From Zygnema cylindricum (taxonomy: Eukaryota > Streptophyta > Zygnematophyceae > Zygnematales > Zygnemataceae): 54,130 nucleotides of DNA. The stretch's first letter is position 1; every line of letters starts with the position of its first letter. Below are positions 20,589-32,200 of the stretch, one piece after another. The position numbers and the translations under genes were made by a program. The stretch spans positions 188,001-242,130 of the forward strand of contig JBBHKE010001684.1 of NCBI GenBank assembly GCA_037447655.1. The letters are read 5' to 3'. Below the pieces are notes generated by a model. That model was not told where the DNA came from, made no database searches, and saw nothing but the letters and a program-made list of their open reading frames with translations.

Positions 20589-23500
20589 ATGCCCATAAGA
20601 GTGCTGAATGTGGCTGAAAAGCCCTCTGTTGCCAAGGCGGTTGCCACGATTCTCTCTCATGGCCGCATGCGGACGAGAGATGGACGGTCGCGATACAACC
20701 GTATTTTTGAATTCGGATATACCATTGGTAGCGAGCAGTGTGACATGGTCATGACTTCTGTAGCAGGACACCTCATGGAGCTTGAGTTTACAGAGCCTTT
20801 TCGAAAATGGCATGCATGTGACCCGTCCGCCTTGTTTGAAGCACCTGTACAGAAAAAAGTTCCCGAGGTTTGGCCCTTCTTTAGTTTTTTTTGAATGTGC
20901 GTGAATGAATATTTCAAGAGCATGAAATGGAATTCCACCTATATGGAGAAGAATCAATGGGAATATAAATTGGTGGGAGACATCAGGTTATCTGATCAGA
21001 GTATGTTTGCAATTGTATTTAAAGGAGTTGTTGATTCCGGTGCTTGTATATGTTTCCACTATGGTCGAGTGGACCTCATGTTTTGTCCATTTATATCGGC
21101 AGAATGTAAATTGAGGGCATGAGTTCTCCGTGCTCTCTTATGTAAACATTCTTCAACATTCTTTGGAAGAGACAGATACACTATCTTGTGAATTTATGGG
21201 AAATCTGCCTATCAGGCTGCGCAATCACTTTGCATTAACCTCACCCGGGTAATTGGATTTTAAACAGGACAAACTTCCACTACAGAAGACACTCGAAGAA
21301 GAATCTCGTACATGTCAATGGCTTGTGTTATGGCTGGATTGTGATCGAGAAGGAGAGAACATAGCGTATGAAGTAATGGAGGTGTGTCTTCGCAGCAATC
21401 GCAGACTCAATGTTTGGCGAGCACACTTCTCGGCTCTCGTTGACAGGTAGTGGTTATTTATTGCAAGATTTTACATACAAAGGTTATTCACTAATTCCAA
21501 TGCTTATAGCCTGTTAATGCTCGTACATAATGCTTTTACGTAGAAAAATTGGACACCATTGGTTTGTTGGGGTACCAAACATGCAATGTCCGCAGTTTCA
21601 TCAATAGACCATCAACCTTAGGAATCCAGTAATATGTTTTCCAAACGTGTTCTCGAATCAGAGATAGTTTAAAGGATTGTCTTTCCTAGTGGATATATTG
21701 TAACCCAGAAGTAAAGGGGTTTTTTGCTGCAAAAAAAATGTTGGTTCGAGCCATGTATGAATTAGACACAAGATTACGCATTTAAGCATTGTGGTGAATA
21801 AGCAAACTTATTCTTGACCTTGTTGCGAGGCATATCCAGTAAACATGGCATGCATTATCATTGGCATGGCTTCATGTACTTTTATGTACATCAACTACGC
21901 GGAAGGTTGACTCCAGCCTTTTCCCTATCAGCTAGTCCCTCGAATGGTTCTGCTACTCAGCTTCCGGCAATGCCCTCTCTTTCATTTAGTGTACACCACC
22001 TATCCTTATTAAAGTTAGTGAATTATTGCCTTTCACAGTTTATTAAATTTAACTTCACTAAATTATGTTTCGCCACGTGGCTTATCACGAGTCACATAAC
22101 TAGACAGTGTTATTGACACTAATTTATGATTTTGGGTCGAAAAATTACTCACTCGAATTAGAGTGAATAACTCTAATAGCGATGGGCAGTGTACTTCTAA
22201 CCATTTGTCTTGGCATGTGGAGGCACATGAGCAAGCATATATTGTTGCACAGAAAGTCATTGGAAAGTGTGGGAATGAAAGGGAGGGAGCAGAGACATCC
22301 ATGCTGCAACTCAGCGGTTAGGGCGTCCAAACGAGAAATTTGCGCAAGCGGTCGATGCAAGACAGGTAGTTTTCGGATCTTGCCCTGATATCGTACAATA
22401 ACTAAACATTTCCCAAACACTTTGGTAGTGATACGCTGGAGCTCATCAATTCAGAGGAACGCAAAATTTTCAGAGTTTGTACAGTAGGATCCAGCCATGA
22501 CCATGAATGGTGTTCTTGCCAAGGAATACATTGAAATTGTTCAAGGCCCAGTGTCTTTGACTTTGGACTGGGAAGTGCACAAACATTTCCATGCATATGC
22601 CAAACCTTGTCTATGATTGTCTGGCATTTTGGTTAGTGTTCCTTTCTATGTAGATGAAATATTTTTTTGTCGTTCTACTGATTGAATTGATACAGTTAAG
22701 TTTGTCGGTAAAAATTATCATGTGTGGCGGTCCTTACCATGAGGTTGGTGGACGTTTTGGCCATTCAGCTTGAAAATGCAGCCATGCTGGTTCTGACTCA
22801 GCCAGTCTCTTGTGTAAAAAATGAAATAAGCAAATATACACGCGAAAGATGTATAAGGTTGTTCAGGCTTGGAGACATCTCTTATAGTCTTCGTGATGGG
22901 GCTCATTAACAGGAAATTGATTTACGGATTGGTGCATCCTTCACCCGTTTCCAAACCCTTCTCTTGCAAGACCGTTTTGTGCTTCCAGGGACCGACCCGG
23001 AACGCAAAAGCATCCTCAGTTACGGTCCTTGTCAGGTGCATAACGTGCTAATTCTAGCTTTCACACAGTCTTTGGTTTTTCTCCGAAAAGAATCAAATGC
23101 TTTTAGCAAGTTTGAGAGACTCTAATTGCCCTTCTTGGTCTCTCTGCAAAAAGATTTTGATGTTTGCACCGAGGTTGAGAAACAGAACTGGGAGGCTTTT
23201 AACCTTTCATGAGGTTGTTCAAGGAGCATTTTTCACTTGGCTCCTGTCAAAGTCAGAGAGAGTTTGGAATAAAGCTGAGCTGTTTTTGAAGCTAAAGGCG
23301 GTTAGATTTGGCATCAATGTTACATATGGATGAGCTTCATTGATGACGCATAACTGTTGTTAATGGATGAGCTTCATGGTGAAGCATTAATGTTATTCAT
23401 GGATGAGCTTCAAGAGCTTAATTTTGGATAATTTGATGGGGATTTGCAGTTTCCTACTCTCGGGTTTGTTGTGGAACGATACTGGCAGATACAGGCACAT

Positions 23501-24686
23501 GTGTCTGAAGACTTTTGGAGCATACATTGTCGATATTATGATGAACAACAACATGCAAGTGCTGATTTCACATGGGCGTACGTTTTCTTATCCATTCCCA
23601 TGGAACAGATTCTCCAGGAACTCAAATTTTTCATATTTTTCATTAGTAAATTTTTCAGTCATTTCCGTATTAACTTTATTCATATTAGGCATATAATCTC
23701 GTTTACAGATACATAGTGTGTTTTTGAGCCAATCTCGTAGCGCTCTGGTCTCAGGACCTGCATTATATATATTTTGTCCTTTTTCTGTCAAACATCTGAC
23801 TGGAGTCACTACTCTATGTATTGAGCTTCTGCAGGAGAGGGCGCCTTTTTGACCATCAAGCAGCAGTAGTAATTTATGAAATGTGTATAGAGGAGCCCAC
23901 GGCGACGGTATGCTCCTACCCTCCTGTTTAAGCTGTTTTTGCCTTCTGATTTTGTTCTTGATCTTTGGTGAAGTGCCTTCGTTTTTTTTTTTTTTTTTTT
24001 TTTTATTTACTTTTTTCTTTTTTTTGTATGTCAGATTAAGAGGGAGATATCCATAATGAAGCTGGTGAGGCATCCAAATGTTGTACGGTTGCATGAGGTA
24101 CGGATTTTTTTATTATAATAAAATTTCTTTATTTTTTCTTTTGGAATAGTAATAGTCAAATGTCGATAGGAAATGAGAATGAACCCTAAAAAGCTCTAAG
24201 TAAACCCCAAAAAACCCTTAAATCCCTAAAAAACCTAAAATACTCCAGAATGACAATTTGGAGATCTGCTGGTGGGCTTGTCAGTTTTACAAAGGAAAAA
24301 AAAGAAAAAAAATAGAACGTCAAAATAATACGCTGTTTTCAACGAACTGTTGGTTTATGCCGTATATGTTTTACGTCTTATGTTGTTTTACAGGTTTAAT
24401 GCTTTTAGTTATGAATATGTAGAAAAAGAAGAATATTATATGTTATTACAAATTAATTTTAAATCCATGAAATTCCCGATGGTGTAATGCTTGTAAAATG
24501 TTTATGTGTCGATAAAATGTATATATATATATCGATACAATGTTCTATTTGATTACATTTTAATCTTTTATTGATGAAATTCCCATTGTAGAACATCTAT
24601 TATTTGGAGTTTCATATCTCATTTTCAGAAATTTACCTGGAGAATTTCACACGGAAAAGTCAAACTCTGTCAACCAATTAAAATGC

Positions 24687-24753
<67 letters not shown>

Positions 24754-27700
24754 CCTCCCTCCCTCCCTCCCTCCCCCTCTGTGTTGAGGTTTTAATTAAC
24801 TTTTCATTTCTCTCATCCACCGATTCTGTTTCCATTCAATTTCTACTTCAACTTTTTCTTCAACTTTCTCTTTCTTTTTTTCATCCCCCGCCTTTTTTTT
24901 TCTTTTCTCTCCTCGCCTATCCCTGTTAGGTTTTGAGAGATATAACCACAACAAACATTTGTTGTTAACAAGACATTTCCCTTGAGTCCGTCTCTTTTTG
25001 TTTGAATTAATCTTGCTTTTGCCTTTTGCTGCCCTTTGATGCCAAAAACTGCTTCCCGTCCCTTCCATTCCCTTCCATTCCTTTCCCTAATTGACGCTGG
25101 TTTTTAACTTCTTGCAGGCTCGCCATCAAAAGGAGAAGCTTATAGAAGCCATGGCGTTCTTCTTTGATCAGTAAGTTTACTTTTTTTTTTACTAGCTTAA
25201 ATTAGATAGGTACTAGTCTCGGGATGTAAGTTTTTTTCAGGAATGCAGCAAATCCTGGAAAATGAGAAGAATTTTTATGAGATGCAGGCCTTAAAAAATT
25301 AATAGGGCAAACCTGACATTGGGCTCGTTCTTCCTCAATTGAGCTGTCAAGCAGATTCAGATTCAGTTTCTTTTATTTTCTTTGTTCTTTTCTGAGGCAA
25401 AGTAGAGAAAAAAGCATGTCAAGTTGTCCTTGCTGTATATCCCGAACCAAATGAAAATCCAATGCTAATATTGCGGGAATTCAAATCAGGATGATCTGAA
25501 GTGCTGTTTTAGAAGTATTCAGTAATGTTTATTGAGGCTCATTAACGTTTAGTAGGAACCCTCAGAAATATAGTAATGTTTCTTGGAAAAAAATCAGGAG
25601 CCTGTCTTACTACTTTTTCTACCCCTTTCAGGACGGCAGGATGGCAACCTCGTGGAGGAGGAGAGCATGTCCGTCCATGTCCTCTTTGTGGTCATGGGAG
25701 CATGATGCTTAAAACTCGCCAGGTTTCATTTCTGTCACTCTCCTCGTAAAAATGTTTCCTCCGAAAGTTCTCTCCTGAAAATGTTGTCTCCTAAGAAAAT
25801 TATGTTTTCAAACAGCTGTCTCCAAAAAATGCTGTTGTCTCAAAAAGTTCTTCAAACAGTTCCCTCAAATTCCATTAAATTCTTCATATTCCTCAATTTC
25901 CTCAAATTTTCCAGTAGAGAAGACTTTGTTATGGGTTCCTCTCATATGGGTGCCACAGTTAAATCTCCATTTTAGTAACACTGTTAATAGGTGTAAAACA
26001 CACATATCCAGTATGTTACTGTACATCCAGTACACCTTACATCTAATAGATTTAGTGAATTATTACTGTTAAAGTGGATTTAGTATTAACTTCACCGAAT
26101 TAGGATTTGCAACGTGGCTCATTATGGATCACTAAGCAAATGGTGGATTTAATATTGACTAAAACTTGAATGTACACTAAAAACTCTAAAACTTTGTGGT
26201 TTTTCAGGGTGGAGGATACTTCGTGGGTTGTGGCGCCTTTCCCGAGGTTCGAACTCCTTTGTCTCATGTTCACTTTTAGCTGAATATTTATTGGTAATTT
26301 TTGTTGGTCCATTTTCTGTCTTTTCTGCGTTGTTTTACAACAGGTGAGAAACAGACCGCGTTTTTGCTCTCTCCTATCATCCACAAAGACCTGTGTTTAT
26401 CTGTTAACTGAATGTCAGATATTCGTGTCACTGGTTTAATTACTCTCTTAGGAAAAAAAAAATCGAGGGGGTTGAATGTGTTTTTCTTCTTTGTTTGTTT
26501 CCGCTTTTGTTGTACGTTTATGCAGAACAGCTATCTTGCTAATCTGTCATGCAAAATTATAAAAAAGTGTGTTAGAGAGGGGGGGGGAGAGGGAGAGAGA
26601 GAGGGAGTGTGAGAGAGAGAGTGTGTGTGTGTGTGTGTGTGGAGTGTTGTTAAGCCATATTTTTAGAAAAAAATAGTGGACTGCGGTGGGGTTACGAGTG
26701 GCTTGCAGTGTCGTAATGTCGTATGGCTCCCATCGGCGGTGGAAGAAGCATCGGTCACCGAGGATACTTGCCCCAATTGTCAACCTGGTGTGTTTCTTGT
26801 TGAGAGAGGCTCGAATTCGTAGCTCAGAAAATTACATTTCGTCACCCTTATGAGAAGCAGGGAGGGTGTGTTGGTTTAACAAAAGTGTAGATTCGTTTTG
26901 ACTTTTTATGATCATGAGTCTCACTGATGAATCTTTTTTTTTGGTGTTGATGTCGCAGGACCGGTACACCTCATTCTTCTGAAATTACGGCGATCTGAGA
27001 TTCCGCACCATATGAGTTCACAGCATCTCGGTATAATTTCCCACCTCGTTATACACACACTCTCTCTCTCCCTCTTGCTCTCTCTCCTCCTCCCCCCCCC
27101 CCTCACCCTCCCTTCCTCCCTCCTTCCCCCTCTCTCTCTCCCCCTCTCTCTCTCCCCCTCTCATTCTCTCTCCCTCTTTCCTCTCTCCCTCTCTCTCGCT
27201 CTCCCTCTCTCTGCCTCTATCTCTCTCTCTTTCCCCCCTTCTCCCCCCTCCCCCCCTCTCTCCCCTCTCTCCCCTCTCTCCCTCTCTACCCTCTCTCCCC
27301 TCTTCCCTCTCTCCCCTCTCTCTCCCCTCTCTCCCTCTCTCCCCTCTCACCTCTCCCCTCTCCTCTCTCTCCTCTTCCTCTGTGTGTGTTCCAGCCCGCC
27401 AAGACTAATAAATTCACATTTGCTCCACAATATAGACACGATTGTGAGAAAGAACAGCTGTTACTCGCCAATTTTCCGTTGAAGTTCCTTCTGTTTGTTT
27501 GGCAATGCTTCTCTAGTGATTCCTTTTTGTATAGACGGTATATGATACGATGCTCCATATGCCTTTGTATCCCGGATGGCGTTCTAAAAGTAACCACTCA
27601 GATGCCCTGTAATTCTTAAACATTCGAAACAAAGATGAAATTCCTTTCTGAAACTTGTGCCAAACAACAGCATCTGGCAAGTGTTTGATCTCATATCCTT

Positions 27701-28992
27701 CTTTTTGTGCCATGATACAAAATTCAACGTCTTCAAAGGAATGCTTTTTGGCCTTGGTTGGTCTGGCTTTGCAGGATGTGTGGGCGGATGCGATGCTGTT
27801 TTAAGGGAGCTCATTGCCATGTGCGGCACTTGGTCGCCATTCCCACTCCCGGCAGCCGGACAAGCGGCTGGCCGTGGGAACCAGACAGGCCGTGGAACGC
27901 AACGTGTGTTTCGTCTCTCTGTTTCTATTTGTTAGTTTTTTTATCGGTCTCTCCAGGAATCAGGAGGATGGATGGTTTTTTTTTGTCTTCTAGCGTAAGA
28001 TGTTAATAAGGCATTTGGCATATGGAAGGTTTGTAGAATCTCGTGTGTCTCTCTGTGGCCTGGTTCTTTTGGCAATTGATTTTGACCATAGTTCAAAAGT
28101 AGGTGTTTTTATGGTAGGCCTTTGGTCGGCGCCTCTATCGTAAGTTGTGTTACGGGCCTTTCATGTGATCTTCTTAGATCGCTACTTTGATCAGCGACTG
28201 TCTGATCGTCCGAATCTGACGGTGTGAATAAAAATTTTTGGTCTGAATGTTTTAATTGGTCCAATTTTTGTTTCGAATGTTTTAATTGGTCCTAGTAGGT
28301 CCGAATACAATATGGGTCTTAAGGTCATATTGTATGTTTTGCAAACTATAGGCATATTGTATGGGCCTACTTTCACCTACTTTTGAACTATGATTTTGAC
28401 AATAGAGCGAAGGTTGTCAGCGAAACTGAGAAACTGACAAAAACGTGCGAGGTTTTTGATGTTGATCCAGGTCCATTTGGCCGAGGGACATCTCGGGGCA
28501 GCTTTTCAGGCCAGTCTACATGCACACACTGCAGCCAGCCTGGCCATGTTGCATCATCCTGTCCTCAGCGTGTAAGAGGAGGTGGTTCTGTCCGAGGTCG
28601 GCCGGTCGGAAGGCAAAGGCGAGGTGAGATTAATATGTAGAATCAGTGTAGATTAATTTGCTCAGAAAGCATAATAATCTTTATCAAAAGCATGCGATGG
28701 TAAACCAGGTGATGGTGACTGTGAGATGATTTGGGGTGAGGAGATTATTACGCTCGTGGTTTTGTAGTAGTGACGAGGTAGTGTGACATAAAATTGAGGT
28801 GTGCTGCAATGTTGTTATGCAGTGGGCTGCATTTGACGTTGCTTTGTCATCTAATGATCTCATGTGGAGAAGGGCACAATTTTGATCCGTCTAGTTGTAA
28901 AATTGAATCAGGTGATTTTCTTTTATTTGTTTGCAGGAACTAGTCGAGGGAGAGGAGGGACGCGAGACTCATCTGGACATAGATATGATTAA
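20589..28992 (+). CDS. TOP3A: DNA topoisomerase III alpha-like gene lacking the catalytic-tyrosine exons
   Basis: Exons: 20589-20867, 21268-21446, 22293-22365, 22913-23035, 23450-23577, 23835-23907, 25118-25170, 25632-25722, 26208-26246, 26709-26787, 26959-27030, 27775-27903, 28471-28623, 28937-28992. All phases agree, giving 508 residues. Residues 1-285 are the TOPRIM domain and its following arm: EKPSVAK (10-16), DCDREGE (117-123), [32 protein letters not shown] and [16 protein letters not shown]. The C-terminal half has [35 protein letters not shown] and CVGGCD zinc-finger segments, then a CCHC knuckle ([14 protein letters not shown]) and Gly/Arg repeats, as in plant TOP3alpha. The roughly 300 residues between EEPTAT and ARHQKEKL, which hold the active-site tyrosine, are absent. 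TOP3A normally resolves recombination intermediates with RecQ helicase and RMI1. As read, the product could not cleave DNA: a pseudogene, a mis-assembly or a divergent protein. Confidence 0.85.
21994..22191. mobile_element. TA-flanked MITE in TOP3A intron 2
   Basis: Left end CACCACCTATCCTTATTA, right end TAATAGCGATGGGCAGTG, TA on both sides, 198 bases. It ends about 100 bases upstream of exon 3. A more decayed relative may lie at about 26030-26180 in a later TOP3A intron. Confidence 0.7.
24035..24097 (+). pseudogene. Lone CIPK/SnRK3 protein-kinase exon inside the TOP3A locus
   Basis: A 63-base segment between a good acceptor (TTTTTTTGTATGTCAG) and donor (GAG then GTACGG) encodes [20 protein letters not shown] plus E. 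This is the typical helix alphaC to beta4 region of plant CIPK (CBL-interacting) kinases; the E of KREI is the conserved alphaC glutamate. No upstream P-loop or downstream HRD/DFG exon is seen in the window. It starts and ends in phase 0, so it could splice in frame between TOP3A exons 23835-23907 and 25118-25170. Likely a transposed or mis-assembled exon. Confidence 0.8.
24689..24776 (+). repeat. (CT)n / (CCCT)n microsatellite in TOP3A intron
   Basis: A CT dinucleotide run about 60 bases long followed by CCCT tetranucleotides. With the T-run at about 23982-24003 it brackets the stretch where the TOP3A catalytic exons should be, which makes assembly collapse or a recombination join plausible here. 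Confidence 0.95.
26577..26641 (+). repeat. (G)n-(GA)n-(GT)n microsatellite
   Basis: A G run, then GA repeats, then GT repeats within the TOP3A intron before exon 26709-26787. Confidence 0.9.
27055..27390 (+). repeat. Long polypyrimidine (CT-rich) tract in TOP3A intron
   Basis: About 335 bases almost free of purines, made of CTCTCC-, CCCTCT- and CTTCCTCC-type short repeats, about 385 bases before the acceptor of exon 27775-27903. Open frames across it on either strand are products of the repeat and are not genes. Confidence 0.95.
28087..28392. mobile_element. hAT-type MITE in TOP3A intron
   Basis: Nineteen-base terminal inverted repeats, CATAGTTCAAAAGTAGGTG and its complement, are flanked by the identical 8-base duplication ATTTTGAC (28079-28086 and 28393-28400). 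An 8-base target duplication is typical of hAT elements. Length 306 bases, no coding capacity. It ends 78 bases upstream of the zinc-knuckle exon. Confidence 0.88.
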
Positions 28993-29252
28993 TTCAGATT
29001 TGAGTAGGACGCTCATTCTTTCTTTTTTAGTAAATGTCAACAAGGTATTTGTTTCCACACATTCAACTGTTAATGTATTTCAAACAGTTTCAGGGAAATC
29101 TGTATATCATTTTTATATTGATTTTATACATTTGAGATTCACAAACAAAACATGAAGCAAAACAAAAAAAAAATAACAACCAATGACATTTCATTTCAAA
29201 TACCAATTGACCAGTAACATTTCATCCGGAAACCAGTGACAACTTTCCATTG
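28993..29252. other. Convergent 3' junction of TOP3A and GRWD1
   Basis: Only 260 bases separate the stop codon of the plus-strand TOP3A-like gene from that of the minus-strand GRWD1-like gene. Both 3' untranslated regions and polyadenylation signals must fit or overlap here. A-rich stretches (e.g. AAACAAAACATGAAGC near 29143) could serve as polyadenylation signals for the plus strand. Confidence 0.6.
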
Positions 29253-32200
29253 TTACATATTCAGAGTTCCCAAATTTGACGGACGGAATGCATTTAGCCC
29301 ATCTCTTGCTGTGGACAACAGCATGCCTGGAATCTGTGCATGCCAGTGGAGCTCTTTCATGTCGGCCTGGCCCTGCATAAAGACGAAAGACCACATTTAA
29401 AAGGTCAGTGCCAAAAAAGAATTCCATTAAAAATACAGAGAAAGGAAAACAAAAATATACTCGCACTCAATAATACTTCATGTCCATGTGAGGATGGAAC
29501 AACTGGTTATTGCAAGTAACAGTAAGAATAAAACATGATGATATATACCGCAAGAAATGTTTCAAAAATACCACCGCAACCACCAAGCTATAAATTAAAT
29601 GTTAAGATAACTATTCATAGTGCCAGAAACAGAATGCCACTACATACCTGATGCACAAATACCAACTGGGGTGGAATATCCTCGGGAATTTCTGCTTGCA
29701 TCGCTTCCTGCTGCGCAATAAACTCCGCCTCCTCCTCCGTGTCCCTCTCCAGTGACAAGTCCCAGACACTGCATATGCAATAGTAAATAAAAAAAAGGCT
29801 TTTAAGAGCATAGAGTGTAAAAGGAAAAGAAAATGCTGGAATCGCAAGAACATAATATGTAAAGGTGAGAAAATTGCAGTTGGAAACAAACATCCACAAA
29901 CAAAGACACTTCACCCCACAACCGAAAGAGAAGAGCAACCCACGTGAGCTGGTTATCAGCTGAAGAAACGGCGAGGACGGAGCTGTCATAAAAGCTCCAC
30001 TCTACAGATGTGATCGGCTGCTTGTGGTACTTGAAATGGGCGACAAATGCATCCTCCTGATAAAAATGTTCACAAACGAAAGACAATACAGTTTTTGAAA
30101 ATCAAAGCTCATAATCAATCATTGCCATCAATCATTATTAATTTTTTCCTACACAAAAACAAGTCAATAATCACTAGCAATCCGTGGCAATCTCCTAATA
30201 TGCCAACAAGCTGCCATGAAGCAAGTACCATTCCAATACAAGTAGACAATAGGCAGGCGGATGGGATTCCACCACACGTTTTTTACTGAAAAAAATTTAA
30301 GCTAATTGTACATAGGATTTCTTTGTCAACGTATTTAATTCAAGTACCTAGTAGATAGCATAAAACCGAATTTCATCACAATTCAAACCCCATATGAGAA
30401 GAAAGAGAAGAGTGAGGGGAAGGCAAGTGAGGAAGAGGAACAGTAAGAAAACAGATGAGTTTTGATGTCAAGGAACACGGTGTCTGAAATGGTTACTGCA
30501 TCACTTTCTTTTAATTGCAACTTTTTTCTAGCAACTTCGCTATTTTACCGTTTGCATACTTTCTTTTCTTTTAAATCGCCAGCATCGTCGTGTTAAATGA
30601 GCCTTTTCTGTTTGCGCTTTTTTTTTCAAATGGGTTCAACTCTTCAACGGTTTTAAAAAACTTGCAATTCAAACATGAGGAATAAGTGCAGAAAAGGTGG
30701 GAACAGAGAGGAAGAAATGAGGGAGTTATCATCAGAGTGTCTCTCTCGAAAATCCACTAACCTTGAAGGAGCGAAGATCCCAGATACGGAAGGTGCCGTC
30801 ATCACTTCCAGAAGCCAGCATACAACTGGCCAGTCTGATACAAGCAAAGACAGACAGACTGGTGTTCGTTAACAAGCTGCCAAAAGCGGTCCTTATCTAC
30901 TAGAAACTCTACTACATTAATCAAACCAAGAAAAACTCATGTTTTGTGTGTAAAATGTGAGTAAATATACAGTTCGTGCGAGTAATCGTACTACCGTTTA
31001 CACACAGAAATTACTCATGAAACGAGCATGAAATCCGGCAGTGTAATCAGCTCTATTACAAACCGACCTTTGACAAGCTGCAAAAAACTAAAATAAGTTC
31101 AAGCCAAACATATGCAGACTGTAGTAATAGCTATCTCCTCTATGTTTCTCAGAAAGCGAGCATCAATTCCAGTGTTCTCGTCACCCGCACCTTGCCGTCC
31201 TGGCGTATTCTTACGTATTTTTGCATATTTTTACCACACTATTTCTCCTGCCTTACCTGTTCCATGATATCACATTCACGTCAGCGTCATGCGCCTTAAT
31301 GCTCAAAGCTGGTTTATCATTCACACGGGCATCCCATATAGCCAGTCTTTGATCGGCAGAACAGGAGGCAAAAACCTGGGCCTCAGTAGGGCTCCACTGC
31401 AACCACCAAAAAAAACTAAAAAGAAGGTATCAATGACCATAAAGAAGGTATGAACCACATAAAGAAGGTTAAAAAAACCATCGGACAATCCCCAACAATT
31501 GCGTCAATAACACATTAACCAGGATGTATTCTGCCATCCGGTCCCATCCAATTATGGATGAGCTTGAATAAAAAGAATAACTGTGCTCTGAAAATTTTCA
31601 AAATGAGACAAAGCGGAGAGGCAGCAAAAAATGAGAGAGAAAAAGAGAGTAACAGGACTAAAACACTGAATCTTAACTTTGGCATGTTGATCCTAAACCA
31701 TTAAGATCTCCTCTAGTTCAGAGAGTGCTGGGAGAACGATGTAAAGCTAAAAAGAACAAGAGAGAAGGTGTACATTAACTATCTATAAATATACACATTA
31801 TATTTACATCATAAATCCTCTAGCCTTTCTGAAACTCACTTGGAGGTCCTCAACACTCGAGGTGTGACCTGAAAATGGTGTCTTGTTCACTGTCCATTTG
31901 CCACCTTCTGTCGGTTCCCACAAATGAATACTGGCCCTGCAGTCTCCTGCAAAAGACTCCCTTTTTCCACAATCAGTATGCCAACAAACTGTTCCCTTTG
32001 TACAGTGTTTTGAGTATGCGTATATAAGGTTACACAAAAAACTGTACAATTACTATTAACAACAGCAGTTCACGGCTCTACTTTTGCCTCAAAATCTTTC
32101 AGAAAAGATTTCTCAAAGTTTTTACTGAGCAGAAAACTTGAAGAGTGAATAACAAAGAACGAAACAGGTGAGTGCTTTTTAAGAGCTAAAGTCTTGACGA

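Noticed and set aside
22145-22420. Minus-strand open frames opposite TOP3A exon 3
   Set aside because: Shadow of the real plus-strand exon and an adjacent MITE; no domain.
27012-27482. Long Ser/Pro/Leu-rich and Arg/Glu/Gly-rich open frames on both strands
   Set aside because: Pure translation of a polypyrimidine simple repeat inside a TOP3A intron.
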